Shown piece after piece: positions 10,553 to 20,248 of a stretch of DNA of 64,000 nt. Position numbers and translations under genes: made by a program. A model generated the notes under the pieces. It saw only the letters and a program-made list of their open reading frames with translations. It was not told the DNA's origin and searched no databases. Each line of letters begins with the position of its first letter. Positions within the stretch are counted from its first letter, which is position 1. Origin of the DNA: an actinobacterium SCGC AAA278-O22 (GTDB lineage: Bacteria; Actinomycetota; Actinomycetes; Nanopelagicales; Nanopelagicaceae); NCBI GenBank assembly GCA_000372185.1, contig AQUA01000003.1:55755-119754 (forward strand), written 5' to 3'.

Positions 10553-12215
10553 CTGCGCCCTTTGATGCAGAGCCCACAAGCTTTGAATACTTATGGAGAA
10601 CTCCACGGGAGTACTTATGGGCAAGCGGCTTCCAGCCAACTTTGCGTTTTTCGAGTTCGGCTGGATCGACCAACAAATCGAGTGTTCGGTTTGGAATATC
10701 GATACGGACGCGATCGCCATCCTTGATAAATGCAATCGGTCCACCATCAACAGCTTCGGGTGCAACGTGTCCGACGCAGAGACCTGTAGAGCCACCAGAG
10801 AATCGACCATCGGTGAGAAGAAGTGTTTTCTTTCCGAGTCCTGCGCCTTTGATTGCACCAGTAATCATCAACATCTCGCGCATACCTGGTCCACCCTTTG
10901 GACCTTCGTAACGAATGACAACAACATCGCCTTCTTGAATGGTTCCGTTTTCAAGAGCATCCATCGCAGCTTGTTCGCGCTCGAATACACGTGCTGGTCC
11001 TTCAAAGGTATCAATTCCAATTCCTGCTGTCTTGCAGACCGCACCTTCTGTTGCAAGAGAACCACCAAGAATGGTGATTCCAATATCGGTAGACATTGGT
11101 TTGTCGACGGGAAATAGAACGCTGCCATCCGCAAGAGGTGGATTGATATCTGCCAAGTTTTCAGCCATCGTCTTTCCAGTAACAGTGAGTGTGTCGCCAT
11201 GGAGATATCCGGCATCGAGCAAGATGCGCAGCACAACAGGAATTCCACCCACGCGATCAACATCAGTCATCACATATTTACCAAATGGTTTGAGGTCGCC
11301 AAGTAACGGAACCTTGGAACCGATGCGATGGAAATCTTCAAGTGTCAGATCAACTTCTGCCTCATGAGCAATCGCTAGAAGGTGAAGAACTGCATTGGTG
11401 GAACCACCGAGTGCCATCAAAATTGTGATCGCATTTTCAAATGCTTTCTTTGTCAAGATATCGCGCGTTGTGATTCCTTGTGCGATTAAGTTAACGACAG
11501 CAGCTCCTGCCTTTTCAGCATATGCATCACGGCGGCGGTCGACTGCAGGTGGCGCAGCTGAACCTGGAAGTGAAAGCCCAATAGCTTCAGCGATGCTCGC
11601 CATTGTATTTGCGGTGTACATACCGCCACATGCACCTTCACCTGGGCAGATGGCTTTCTCAATCTGATCTACTCGCTCTTTTGTAATTAATCCGCGAGCA
11701 CATGCACCTACTGCTTCAAAGGCATCAATGATGGTGACATCTTTTCCATCGACTTGGCCAGGAAGAGTTGAGCCGGCATAGACAAATACTGATGCAACAT
11801 CGATGCGAGCTGCCGCCATCATCATTCCGGGAAGCGATTTATCGCATCCTGCAAAGGTAACCATTCCATCGAGACGCTCTGCCTGCATGACTGTTTCGAC
11901 TGAATCCGCGATTACTTCACGAGACACCAATGAGAAGTGCATACCCTCATGGCCCATTGAAATTCCATCAGAGACTGAGATGGTTCCGAATTGCATCGGG
12001 AATCCACCTGCATCAATAACACCTTTGCGTGAAGCTTTTGCAAGGCGGTCAAGTGAAAGATTGCATGGAGTAATTTCATTCCACGATGAAGCTATGCCGA
12101 TCTGAGGTTTAACCCAATCTTCATCTCCCATTCCCACAGCGCGGAGCATTCCGCGCGCAGGTGCACGCTCTAATCCATCAGTGACAAGTCCAGAGCGCGG
12201 TTTCATCTTCGACAT
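10542..12215 (-). CDS. ilvD: Dihydroxy-acid dehydratase
   Basis: Iron-sulfur dehydratase converting 2,3-dihydroxy-3-methyl acids to the 2-oxo acids of valine and isoleucine. Cluster-ligand cysteines are visible at C51 (EITPCNLSL), C124 ([10 protein letters not shown]) and C196 ([13 protein letters not shown]), the three-Cys pattern of Ilv[20 protein letters not shown] near the C-terminus is the other family signature. At 557 aa it is full length. It is not in the attenuated ilvB operon: it follows gatB by 9 bp but has its own -10 box (TAGGAT) six bases before the ATG, implying a leaderless message. Confidence 0.96.
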   Translation of the reverse strand: MSKMKPRSGLVTDGLERAPARGMLRAVGMGDEDWVKPQIGIASSWNEITPCNLSLDRLAKASRKGVIDAGGFPMQFGTISVSDGISMGHEGMHFSLVSREVIADSVETVMQAERLDGMVTFAGCDKSLPGMMMAAARIDVASVFVYAGSTLPGQVDGKDVTIIDAFEAVGACARGLITKERVDQIEKAICPGEGACGGMYTANTMASIAEAIGLSLPGSAAPPAVDRRRDAYAEKAGAAVVNLIAQGITTRDILTKKAFENAITILMALGGSTNAVLHLLAIAHEAEVDLTLEDFHRIGSKVPLLGDLKPFGKYVMTDVDRVGGIPVVLRILLDAGYLHGDTLTVTGKTMAENLADINPPLADGSVLFPVDKPMSTDIGITILGGSLATEGAVCKTAGIGIDTFEGPARVFEREQAAMDALENGTIQEGDVVVIRYEGPKGGPGMREMLMITGAIKGAGLGKKTLLLTDGRFSGGSTGLCVGHVAPEAVDGGPIAFIKDGDRVRIDIPNRTLDLLVDPAELEKRKVGWKPLAHKYSRGVLHKYSKLVGSASKGAVCD

Positions 12216-12221
12216 ATGTGA

Positions 12222-12227
12222 ATCCTA
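12222..12227 (-). promoter_or_regulatory. -10 box of ilvD (leaderless)
   Basis: TAGGAT on the minus strand, six bases before the ilvD ATG and overlapping the gatB stop; no Shine-Dalgarno sequence is present. The spacing puts the transcription start on or next to the start codon. Confidence 0.55.
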
Positions 12228-13730
12228 ACCTTGACCTAGATGTTTGAGTAGTAACTCTCTGACTTTTGCGGCATCTGCTTGGCCCTTTGTCTCTTTCATG
12301 ACCGCGCCAATCAATGCACCTGCTGCAGGTAAGTGTCCCCCGCGAACTTTCTCAGCTGTCTCTGCTTGTTCGGTGCACACTTTTTCAATGGCAGCCATCA
12401 GTGCTCCGTCATCGTTAACAACTTTAATTCCGCGCTTTGCAACAACTTCTGAAGGCTTTCCTTCACCAGCAATAACACCTTCTACAACTTGGCGAGCAAG
12501 TTTGTCGGTGAGTTCACCTGCTGCAACGAGCGCTACTAGTTCTGCAACATCTGCAGGCGTAATCGAAAGATCTGCTACAGCAACATTTTGATCATTGGCG
12601 ATACGTGAAATTTCACCCAGCCACCACGTGCGCGCCTTGGTTGGATCTGCACCTAGGAGAACAGTTGCTTCGACGATATCTAAGACATCGGCATTAATCA
12701 TTGCCTGCATCTCTTTATCAGGAACGCTCCACTCTTCTTTCAAACGCTTGCGTCGAAGTGATGGGCGCTCTGGAAGCGTTGCACGTAGCCCTTCAATCCA
12801 AGTAGCTGATGGAGTCACTGGGACCAAATCTGGATCTGGGAAGTAGCGATAATCCTCGGCTTGTTCCTTTGAACGTCCTGATCGAGTAAGTCCGGTGTCC
12901 TCTTGGAAGTGACGAGTCTCTTGCTTCACTTTCTTACCGTCATTGAGAAGTTCGGCATGGCGAATCATTTCTCCACGGATGGCGCGTTCGACTGATCGTA
13001 ATGAGTTGACGTTCTTTGTTTCAGAGCGAGTACCCAACACATCGGAACCGATTGGCTTGAGAGATACGTTGGCATCGCAACGAAGTGAACCTTGCTCCAT
13101 CTTTACATCGGAGACTTTGAGGCCACGCAAAATATCGCGAAGCTCTGCAACATATGCCTTGGCAAATTCTGGAGCGTATTTACCTGTGCCCGGGACAATC
13201 TTGGTAACGATTTCTACAAGTGGAATACCGGCACGGTTGTAATCAAGCAGTGAGTAATCAGCGCCATGAATACGCCCTGTTGCACCACCCACGTGTAGTG
13301 ATTTGCCAGTGTCTTCCTCCATATGGACGCGTTCGATTTCGATGCGGAACTGCTTGGGACCTTCTTCAGTATCGATTTCAACATCGACATAACCATCGAA
13401 ACAGATGGGTTCGTCGTACTGTGAAATCTGGAAGTTCTTTGGCATATCTGGATAGAAGTAATTCTTGCGAGCAAAGCGGCTATAGGGAGCAATCTTGCAG
13501 TTGAGTGCAAGGCCAATCAGAATCGTGGATTCAATGGCCTTTTCGTTGACAACAGGAAGTGCACCAGGAAGTGCTAAGCAGACAGGACATGTCTGAGTAT
13601 TAGGTTCTGCACCGAATTCAGTTGCGCATGAACAGAACATCTTGCTCTTGGTATTGAGTTCAACGTGAACTTCAAGGCCCAGTACAGGATCCCACTGAGC
13701 AATAACTTCGTCGTATGTTGGAAGAGCCAT
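12225..13730 (-). CDS. gatB: Asp-tRNA(Asn)/Glu-tRNA(Gln) amidotransferase subunit B
   Basis: GatB activates Asp-tRNAAsn/Glu-tRNAGln by phosphorylation and presents it for amidation using ammonia from GatA. The cradle-domain signature [18 protein letters not shown] and the cysteines CSC and CPVC of the zinc site are seen, followed by the [13 protein letters not shown] region and a C-terminal YqeY-like tail domain. The start at MALPTYDE (13730) is chosen because GGGAGG lies nine bases upstream and it gives a one-base TAATG overlap with gatA; a longer frame to 13781 would lie inside gatA. Length 501 aa is standard. Confidence 0.96.
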   Translation of the reverse strand: MALPTYDEVIAQWDPVLGLEVHVELNTKSKMFCSCATEFGAEPNTQTCPVCLALPGALPVVNEKAIESTILIGLALNCKIAPYSRFARKNYFYPDMPKNFQISQYDEPICFDGYVDVEIDTEEGPKQFRIEIERVHMEEDTGKSLHVGGATGRIHGADYSLLDYNRAGIPLVEIVTKIVPGTGKYAPEFAKAYVAELRDILRGLKVSDVKMEQGSLRCDANVSLKPIGSDVLGTRSETKNVNSLRSVERAIRGEMIRHAELLNDGKKVKQETRHFQEDTGLTRSGRSKEQAEDYRYFPDPDLVPVTPSATWIEGLRATLPERPSLRRKRLKEEWSVPDKEMQAMINADVLDIVEATVLLGADPTKARTWWLGEISRIANDQNVAVADLSITPADVAELVALVAAGELTDKLARQVVEGVIAGEGKPSEVVAKRGIKVVNDDGALMAAIEKVCTEQAETAEKVRGGHLPAAGALIGAVMKETKGQADAAKVRELLLKHLGQG

Positions 13731-15226
13731 TACTTCGCACCTCCCAACGCAGGAGCCTTCGAAAGTATTGGTGCTCCCCATTGTGAAAGTAAGGCAGCCT
13801 CAAGCGCTGCACCTACCTGATACAAACGCTGATCCTGCATCGCAGGTGCCATGATCTGGAAACCCACAGGCAAGTTATCTTCATCGGCCAGACCTGCAGG
13901 TAGTGACATTCCACAGATTCCTGCAAGGTTTACCGGGATTGTCGCCACATCGCCCAAATACATAGCCATCGGATCATCAACTTTTTCGCCAATTTTGTAT
14001 GCAGTCGTTGGCGCTGTTGGTGAAACTAAGACATCAGCTTTACCAAACGCTTTTGCATAATCTTGAATAATTAGCGTTCGAATCTTCTGAGCACTTCCGT
14101 AATAAGCATCGTAATACCCTGAAGAAAGTGCATATGTTCCAAGGATGATGCGGCGCTTTACTTCGCGCCCAAAACCAGCATCTCGGGTAGCGCTCATCAC
14201 TGCTTCAGCTGATGCGCCATCGACATCACCTGTACGTAACCCGTAGCGCATCGCATCGAAGCGCGCGAGGTTTGATGAACATTCAGATGGAGCAATTAAG
14301 TAATAGGCAGCAAGTGCATATTCGAAGCTAGGGCAATCGACTTCAACTATTTCTGCGCCAAGGGAGGCTAGTACCTTCAGCGATTCATCAAAACGTGTCT
14401 GCACGCCTTTTTGATATCCCTCACCTTGCAACTGTTTGATGACGCCAATTTTCATTCCCTTGACATTGCCACTCTTTGCAGCGTTAACAACAGCAGGAAC
14501 TGGTGCATTGATACTTGTTGCATCTTTTGGATCATGTCCTGCCATTACTTCGTGAAGAAGTGCTGTATCTAATACGGTGCGACCAAAAGGACCTGCTTGA
14601 TCAAGGCTTGATGAATATGCAATGAGGCCAAAACGTGAAACTGCGCCGTATGTCGGACGAACTCCAACAATTCCAGTGAGTGCAGCAGGTTGTCGGATAG
14701 AGCCACCTGTATCTGAACCTACGGCAAGTGGTGCTTCAAAAGCTGAGACTGCAGCAGCAGATCCACCAGATGATCCGCCAGGCGTGCGAGTGAGATCCCA
14801 CGGATTAAAGGTTGGTCCATAACCAGAATTTTCAGTCGATGAACCCATCGCAAACTCATCCATATTTGTCTTACCCATGATGACAACACCGGCATCTTTG
14901 AGTTTGCTGACAACGGTTGAGTCATATGGAGGGCGCCATCCCTGCAGAATCTTTGACCCTGCAGTTGTGGGAACACCTTTCTGTGCAAGCACATCTTTGA
15001 GAGCAAGTGGAACACCAGCGATTGCTGAAAGTTTTTCTCCACTCTTACGACGGGTATCTACTTCGCGTGCTTGGGCAAGTGCACCTTCTGAATCAACATG
15101 CAGAAATGCTTTCACCTGGCCATCGACTGCGGCAATACGATCGAGATGCGCTTGGGTAAGTTCGACAGAAGTTGTCTCGCCCTTAGCAAGTGCATCTGCC
15201 ATCTGCGCAGCGGTCTGTTGAATCAT
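13730..15226 (-). CDS. gatA: Asp-tRNA(Asn)/Glu-tRNA(Gln) amidotransferase subunit A
   Basis: Amidase-signature glutaminase of the GatCAB complex, which makes Gln-tRNAGln (and Asn-tRNAAsn) by transamidation. The amidase signature [20 protein letters not shown] followed by [17 protein letters not shown] contains the cis-Ser/Ser of the Ser-cisSer-Lys triad; the lysine lies in [12 protein letters not shown]. Length 498 aa is normal. It overlaps gatC by four bases (ATGA) and gatB by one. The presence of GatCAB suggests that a glutaminyl- or asparaginyl-tRNA synthetase is missing elsewhere in the genome (inferred). Confidence 0.96.
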   Translation of the reverse strand: MIQQTAAQMADALAKGETTSVELTQAHLDRIAAVDGQVKAFLHVDSEGALAQAREVDTRRKSGEKLSAIAGVPLALKDVLAQKGVPTTAGSKILQGWRPPYDSTVVSKLKDAGVVIMGKTNMDEFAMGSSTENSGYGPTFNPWDLTRTPGGSSGGSAAAVSAFEAPLAVGSDTGGSIRQPAALTGIVGVRPTYGAVSRFGLIAYSSSLDQAGPFGRTVLDTALLHEVMAGHDPKDATSINAPVPAVVNAAKSGNVKGMKIGVIKQLQGEGYQKGVQTRFDESLKVLASLGAEIVEVDCPSFEYALAAYYLIAPSECSSNLARFDAMRYGLRTGDVDGASAEAVMSATRDAGFGREVKRRIILGTYALSSGYYDAYYGSAQKIRTLIIQDYAKAFGKADVLVSPTAPTTAYKIGEKVDDPMAMYLGDVATIPVNLAGICGMSLPAGLADEDNLPVGFQIMAPAMQDQRLYQVGAALEAALLSQWGAPILSKAPALGGAK

Positions 15227-15522
15227 TCAGCTTCACCCAAAATTTGAGGAACGCGGAAACGTGACTCTTCTTGTGCTGGTGCTCCAGAGAGCGCCTCTTC
15301 AGGAGACAGGCTCGGAAGAACAACATCGGGGCGGGCAATATTTTCGAGAGGCTGTGGATGTGACGTTGCCTTTACTCCCGATAAATCCATTTCCTGTACG
15401 CGAGCTACTGCATCGAGAATCATTCCAAATTGAGAAGAGAGTTCGACGAGTTCAGACTCTGTCATTTCAATGCGAGCAAGCCCTGCAAGTTTTGCGACAT
15501 CATCACGGGAGAGGCTGCTCAT
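15223..15522 (-). CDS. gatC: Asp-tRNA(Asn)/Glu-tRNA(Gln) amidotransferase subunit C
   Basis: Small GatCAB subunit that wraps around and stabilises the A-B interface. The conserved helix [20 protein letters not shown] opens the protein and the C-terminal RVPQILGE is the usual GatC ending. 99 aa is normal. It is the first gene of gatC-gatA-gatB. The ATG has no Shine-Dalgarno but has TAGACT six bases upstream, so a leaderless transcript probably begins here. Confidence 0.94.
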   Translation of the reverse strand: MSSLSRDDVAKLAGLARIEMTESELVELSSQFGMILDAVARVQEMDLSGVKATSHPQPLENIARPDVVLPSLSPEEALSGAPAQEESRFRVPQILGEAE

Positions 15523-15528
15523 GCTGGG

Positions 15529-15534
15529 AGTCTA
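15529..15534 (-). promoter_or_regulatory. -10 box of gatCAB (leaderless)
   Basis: TAGACT six bases before the gatC ATG; the same hexamer at the same distance precedes ndk and the small membrane protein gene ending at 44838, and valS at seven bases. Confidence 0.6.
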
Positions 15535-15558
15535 TTAACTTTCGTAAAAAAATCCGAA

Positions 15559-16827
15559 TTAGATGCGAATCTGCCCGTTGCCCGTAACAATCCAGGTTGT
15601 TGTGGTCATCGCTTCAAGGCCCATGGGTCCACGTGCATGCAATTTTTGATTTGAGATACCGATTTCTGCGCCAAATCCCATCTGTTCGCCATCAGTAAAT
15701 CGTGTTGAGGTATTAACCATCACTGCGGCGCAATCAGAGAGTGCAATAAATCGGGCAGCGTTCTCTTTATTTTCAGTGACGATTGCTTCGGTGTGGTTAG
15801 TGCCGTACTGAGCGATGTGATCAGCTGCGGCATCGACTGAATCAACAACGCCCACATTCATTTCAAGAACGCCATATTCGGTAGACCAGTTCTCAGCGGT
15901 TGCTAGCGTTGAATTAATTTTGAAAGTATCGGCTACTTTCTGAGCAGTTGCATCTGAGTGCAAAATAACTCCAGCATCACTTAGTGCCTTTAGCGCCATG
16001 GGTAAGAATGTTGGAGCGATCGCCTTATGAACCAAAAGCGTTTCAGCGGCATTGCACACACTCGGGCGATGAGTTTTTGAATTAATCAGAATCGGTAGCG
16101 CCTTTTCGATATCGGCGAACTCATCGACATACACATGGCACACACCTGCACCGGTTTCAATGGTTGGAACTGTCGCTTCATCAACCACCATACGTATAAG
16201 CGCCGCACTTCCTCGAGGAATAACGAGATCTACTTTGCCACGCGCGGTAAGGAGCGCCTTTGTCGTCGCACGATCTTCAGAGTGCACAAGTTGGATGACA
16301 TCTGGAGAGATTCTGGTAAGCGCTAACGCATCTCGCATAATATTGACGAGAATTTCATTGCTATTGCGCGCAGTTGAGGATCCACGAAGTAGCGCTGCAT
16401 TTCCAGACATCAACAAAATAACAGCGGCATCTACGGTGACATTAGGGCGAGCCTCATACACCATTCCGATAACGCCAAATGGAACGGTGATCTGTTCTAA
16501 CTCGAGTCCATTGGGAAGTGTTGAACGGCGCAATGTTTGCCCGAGTGGATCTGGCAGTGCAGCTACTTGTCGCGCTCCCCCAGCGATACCTTTGATGCGA
16601 TCTTCGGTAAGAAGTAATCGATCTTGCATCTGTGGGTGCATCTTTTCAGTACGTGCATTGACCATGTCGAGTTCGTTAGCAGCAAGAATTTCAGCGCTAC
16701 GGGCCTCAATCGCCTGCGCGATTGCTTCGAGGGCAGCTTTGCGTTCTGCACCGGTTGCAGTAGATAGAGTGCGCGCAGCCTTGCGGGCTGTAGTTGCGAG
16801 TTCAGCAACGAGTGATTCGGCGCTCAT
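15559..16827 (-). CDS. proA: Gamma-glutamyl phosphate reductase
   Basis: Second step of proline synthesis: NADPH-dependent reduction of gamma-glutamyl phosphate to glutamate semialdehyde. It is an aldehyde-dehydrogenase-fold enzyme; the catalytic cysteine lies in RPSVCNAAETLLVH, and GVIGMVYEARPNVTVDA is the ProA signature of the cofactor site. 422 aa is full length. It overlaps proB by four bases and is the last gene of obgE-proB-proA. Confidence 0.96.
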   Translation of the reverse strand: MSAESLVAELATTARKAARTLSTATGAERKAALEAIAQAIEARSAEILAANELDMVNARTEKMHPQMQDRLLLTEDRIKGIAGGARQVAALPDPLGQTLRRSTLPNGLELEQITVPFGVIGMVYEARPNVTVDAAVILLMSGNAALLRGSSTARNSNEILVNIMRDALALTRISPDVIQLVHSEDRATTKALLTARGKVDLVIPRGSAALIRMVVDEATVPTIETGAGVCHVYVDEFADIEKALPILINSKTHRPSVCNAAETLLVHKAIAPTFLPMALKALSDAGVILHSDATAQKVADTFKINSTLATAENWSTEYGVLEMNVGVVDSVDAAADHIAQYGTNHTEAIVTENKENAARFIALSDCAAVMVNTSTRFTDGEQMGFGAEIGISNQKLHARGPMGLEAMTTTTWIVTGNGQIRI

Positions 16828-17939
16828 AGGAGTACTAAATCATCTCTATGTACTAACTCGCGCTCGTATTCTGCGCCGAGTGATGCGGCAAGTTCTTTTG
16901 TTGATCGACCAAGCATCTGAGGGATTTCTTCTGAGTCAAATGCAACTAATCCACGCGCAATTATTTTGCCTGACTTAGATGCGAGTTCAACGGTGTCACC
17001 TGAAATGAAATCGCCTTCAACTGCTGTAACTCCGGCTGGTAGTAGAGAAACTCCACGTTCGAGAATCGCAGTCACAGCACCATCATCGAGTATGAGCCGC
17101 CCTCGTGGAGTTGAAGCATGGGCCAACCAGAGCAAACGAGAATTCGTTTTGGAAGCATGAGCCTCAAAGTACGTTCCACAATATTCGCCAGCAATTGCAT
17201 GGGCAGATTCTTTAAGAGAGGTAAGCAGCATCGGAATACCAGCACTTGTTGCAATCCGTGCAGCTTCTACTTTGGTAACCATTCCCCCACTGCCAACACC
17301 TGCTGACCCTGCGCCGCCTAAGGTGATGGATTCAATCTCTGACATATCTGCTACATAACGAATCGGTTGAGCACCAGCTTGTGAAGGTGGCGCGTCATAG
17401 AGCGCATCGATATCTGAAACGAGAATGAGTAATTCGGCTTGAATCAAGAGCGCCACTAAAGCTGCGAGTCGGTCATTATCTCCGAACCGAATCTCTTGGG
17501 TTCCAACGGTGTCATTTTCGTTAATAATAGGAATAACACCGAGTGAAAGTAGCTTGGTGAGTGTCTGCTGCGCATTGGCGTAGTGTGAGCGACGCACAAC
17601 ATCTTCGGTGGTGAGCAATACCTGCGATGAAATGACGCCATGCTCTTTAAATTTTTCGCTGTATTGCGCAATCAATAATCCCTGGCCCACAGATGCAGCT
17701 GCCTGCTGTGTTGCAAGATCTTTAGGACGAACTTTCAGACCTAATGGCGAAAGCCCAGCAGCAATAGCACCGGAGGAGACAACGACTACTTCTGCCCCAC
17801 GCTTTTTCAGCGAGAAAGCAAGATCGACAACTTTTTGTACGGCATGTGGGTCTAACTCTGAGCCTGCAGAACCTGTGAGGGAAGATGAGCCAATCTTGAT
17901 GACAACGCGCTTAGCGCTGGTAATTGCGGCGCGGTTCAC
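16824..17939 (-). CDS. proB: Glutamate 5-kinase
   Basis: First, feedback-controlled step of proline synthesis, phosphorylating glutamate. The amino-acid-kinase domain opens with [13 protein letters not shown] and carries [20 protein letters not shown] as substrate/ATP loop. A C-terminal PUA domain (about residues 280-360, beginning near [14 protein letters not shown]) is present, as in most bacterial ProB. Start is GTG in a GTGA overlap with the obgE stop. Operon order obgE-proB-proA is widespread in actinobacteria. Confidence 0.96.
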   Translation of the reverse strand: MNRAAITSAKRVVIKIGSSSLTGSAGSELDPHAVQKVVDLAFSLKKRGAEVVVVSSGAIAAGLSPLGLKVRPKDLATQQAAASVGQGLLIAQYSEKFKEHGVISSQVLLTTEDVVRRSHYANAQQTLTKLLSLGVIPIINENDTVGTQEIRFGDNDRLAALVALLIQAELLILVSDIDALYDAPPSQAGAQPIRYVADMSEIESITLGGAGSAGVGSGGMVTKVEAARIATSAGIPMLLTSLKESAHAIAGEYCGTYFEAHASKTNSRLLWLAHASTPRGRLILDDGAVTAILERGVSLLPAGVTAVEGDFISGDTVELASKSGKIIARGLVAFDSEEIPQMLGRSTKELAASLGAEYERELVHRDDLVLL

Positions 17940-19450
17940 TTGTCATCGCTTTCGGATTCGCTCTCTTCAATCTCATTGAGAGTTAATTTTATTTCAGGAT
18001 TATGTGGATCGGCAACGTTGTACTCCCACTGACGCGCAACTTCTTCATCAGAGAGTCGATCGCGTTCAGTTTCAACGCTCTGCCAAGCACCCTCAAGACG
18101 GGAATCTTCACCACGACGGTGCAGGAATCCAGCAAGTTGTTCTGCGCCTGCTTCGATAGTTGGTTCCCATTCGAAGACAACTTCATTATCGCCAGAACCA
18201 ATTCGAACTTCCGATCCTGCAACTGCACCCTTCTTGAAGAGCTCTTTCTCAACGCCAAGTTGTGCAAGTCGATCTGCGAGATAACCAATTGCTTCTGCGT
18301 TCTTAAAGTTTGTTTGGCGAACCCAGCGAACAACTTTCTGCCCGCGCACACTAAAGGAACCATCGCCGTTCTTCTGCACTGTGAATCCTGAATCATCGAC
18401 TGCAACAGGGCGCAAAATAATGCGAGTGCGCTCTTCTTTTGCCGCCTCTGCACGTTCACGTTGAACAAGACGTGCCATGGAGTACAAGAGCTCTTGCAAA
18501 CCTATGCGGCTTGCGGCAGAGACTTTGTAGACCTCGTAACCCTTTGCCTTAAGTTGCTCTTCGACCATATCGGCCATTGCCTTGCCGTCAGGTAAATCAA
18601 TCTTGTTCAGTGCCACGATACGGACGCGATCTTCAAGTCCGCCATACAGCGCAAGTTCCTTTTCGATTGCCTCTAAATCATCGACAGGATTGCGATCTGT
18701 CTCAAGAGTTCCGCAATCAAGCACATGCACAAGTGCAACGCATCGTTCGACGTGACGAAGAAATTGCAGTCCCAGACCTTTGCCTTGCGATGCCCCTGGA
18801 ATAAGTCCTGGAACATCAGCGACTGTAAAACGAGTATCGCCTGCTTGCACAACGCCAAGGTTTGGAACAAGCGTTGTAAATGGATAGTCAGCAATCTTTG
18901 GACGTGCTGCTGAAATAGCCGCAATTAGTGAAGATTTTCCGGCGCTTGGAAATCCAACCAGAGCAATATCTGCAACTGATTTAAGCTGAAGTGTGAGCTT
19001 GCGTTCTTCTCCTGGTTCGCCGAGAAGTGCAAATCCTGGTGCACGACGCTTCGATGATGAGAGGGCAAGATTTCCAAGCCCACCATGACCGCCACGTGCT
19101 GCAAGAAATGTTGTTCCAATACCGATGAGATCGGCAAGTTGTTCGCCGCTTTCATCGTATACAACTGTTCCGTTAGGGACAGGAAGGATGAGGTCTTCAC
19201 CTGATACGCCATCTTTGCGATCGCCGTAACCTTGATGTCCAGACGTTGCTTTGCGATGTGGAGAGTGGTGGAAATCAAGCAGAGTTGTTACAGATGGGTC
19301 GACAACCAAGATGACATCGCCGCCGCGTCCACCGTTGCCACCATCAGGACCGCCGAGTGGTTTAAATTTTTCGCGCTTGACTGAGACGCAACCGTCTCCA
19401 CCTTTTCCGGCCGTAGCAAAGAGAGTGACGCTATCGACAAATGTTGTCAT
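17936..19450 (-). CDS. obgE: GTPase Obg
   Basis: Ribosome-associated GTPase involved in 50S maturation and growth control. Domain order: glycine-rich Obg fold (residues ~1-160, [16 protein letters not shown]), G domain with GFPSAGKSS (P-loop), DVPGLIPGA (G3) and NKIDLP (G4), and a C-terminal OCT domain with an acidic tail ([12 protein letters not shown]), typical of Gram-positive long Obg (504 aa). The rplU-rpmA genes lie just upstream but a terminator separates them, so obgE must have its own promoter between 19450 and 19494; none is obvious. Confidence 0.96.
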   Translation of the reverse strand: MTTFVDSVTLFATAGKGGDGCVSVKREKFKPLGGPDGGNGGRGGDVILVVDPSVTTLLDFHHSPHRKATSGHQGYGDRKDGVSGEDLILPVPNGTVVYDESGEQLADLIGIGTTFLAARGGHGGLGNLALSSSKRRAPGFALLGEPGEERKLTLQLKSVADIALVGFPSAGKSSLIAAISAARPKIADYPFTTLVPNLGVVQAGDTRFTVADVPGLIPGASQGKGLGLQFLRHVERCVALVHVLDCGTLETDRNPVDDLEAIEKELALYGGLEDRVRIVALNKIDLPDGKAMADMVEEQLKAKGYEVYKVSAASRIGLQELLYSMARLVQRERAEAAKEERTRIILRPVAVDDSGFTVQKNGDGSFSVRGQKVVRWVRQTNFKNAEAIGYLADRLAQLGVEKELFKKGAVAGSEVRIGSGDNEVVFEWEPTIEAGAEQLAGFLHRRGEDSRLEGAWQSVETERDRLSDEEVARQWEYNVADPHNPEIKLTLNEIEESESESDDK

Positions 19451-19493
19451 TGCTATTCACTTCCCTTCTACTCTGCTTCTTTACCGATGAAAT

Positions 19494-19525
19494 AAAAAAG
19501 CGGACCGCGATAAATGCGGCCCGCT
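19494..19525 (-). terminator. Terminator after rplU-rpmA
   Basis: On the minus strand AGCGGGCCGC pairs with GCGGTCCGCT (10 bp, one G-U) across a 7-nt loop and runs into five to six U. It ends the rplU-rpmA transcript about 20 bp after the rpmA stop and before obgE. Confidence 0.9.
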
Positions 19526-19544
19526 CCTTTAAGAGAAACCTAAA

Positions 19545-19799
19545 TTAAACTGCAGGGACTACATTCACTACGCGACGACCGCGAGCGCGACCGAATTCAA
19601 CTGCTCCTGCTGCGAGAGCAAAGAGGGTGTCATCCTTACCGCGTCCTACGTTCTTGCCTGGGTGGAAGTGTGTTCCACGCTGACGAACGAGAATTTCTCC
19701 TGCATTTACTTCTTGGCCACCGAAACGCTTAATACCGAGGTACTGTGGATTTGAATCGCGACCGTTACGTGTTGAGGAAACACCCTTCTTACTTGCCAT
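19545..19799 (-). CDS. rpmA: 50S ribosomal protein L27
   Basis: L27 contacts the peptidyl transferase centre through its N-terminal tail. The start [20 protein letters not shown] and the motif [15 protein letters not shown] are diagnostic. There is no extra N-terminal cleavable peptide of the Firmicutes type. 84 aa is standard. It follows rplU by 20 bp, the classic L21-L27 pair. Confidence 0.97.
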   Translation of the reverse strand: MASKKGVSSTRNGRDSNPQYLGIKRFGGQEVNAGEILVRQRGTHFHPGKNVGRGKDDTLFALAAGAVEFGRARGRRVVNVVPAV

Positions 19800-19819
19800 T
19801 TACTTCGCTCCCTTAACCC

Positions 19820-20140
19820 TTACTTAGCACCGCTGATTGCGGTGATCTTTACTCGAGTGTGCTGGGCACGGAAACCTTGACGGCGGCGATGGCCTGTCTT
19901 GTTCTTGTAACGAAGGATGTCGATCTTTGGACCCTTTACTTCGTCGATAACTTCGCCAGTTACCTTTACTGCTGCAAGAGCCTTTGGATCAGTTGTAACG
20001 CTTGCGCCATCAACAACGAGGAGCGCTGGGAATGAAACTGATGCGCCAGCAGCAGCGTCGATGCGATCGACGGTGATGGTCTCGCCAACAGTTACCTTCT
20101 CCTGGCGACCGCCAGCTTTAACGATTGCGTACATGCTCAT
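19820..20140 (-). CDS. rplU: 50S ribosomal protein L21
   Basis: L21 binds 23S rRNA domain I near L20. The sequence [20 protein letters not shown] at the N-terminus and [21 protein letters not shown] at the C-terminus are the family hallmarks. Length is 106 aa, or 105 if the second Met is used. It is first in the rplU-rpmA operon; its ~100-base leader contains three hairpins. Confidence 0.97.
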   Translation of the reverse strand: MSMYAIVKAGGRQEKVTVGETITVDRIDAAAGASVSFPALLVVDGASVTTDPKALAAVKVTGEVIDEVKGPKIDILRYKNKTGHRRRQGFRAQHTRVKITAISGAK

Positions 20141-20163
20141 TGCCTCAGTTCTTCGTAATAGTC

Positions 20164-20226
20164 ATCAAGCTTGATCCACGCATAAGGCGTGCTCAGGCAG
20201 ACGCTAAGGGTACGGATTTCGCACCC
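20164..20226 (-). promoter_or_regulatory. Structured leader of rplU-rpmA
   Basis: Between the RNase E/G stop and rplU lie three inverted repeats: GGGTACG/CGCACCC (20208-20226, 5-nt loop, one G-U pair on the RNA), CACGC/GCGTG (20177-20191, 5-nt loop) and the palindrome ATCAAGCTTGAT (20164-20175). None has a U-tract. Ribosomal-protein leaders often bind the product; L21 leaders are known in other phyla. Whether this is one is unproven. Confidence 0.4.
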
Positions 20227-20248
20227 TCGGGGTCAAATTGGGGCTCTT

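Noticed and set aside
10593..11367. Plus-strand frames of 174 and 142 codons opposite ilvD
   Set aside because: Mirror frames of ilvD codons; composition not protein-like and no start signals.
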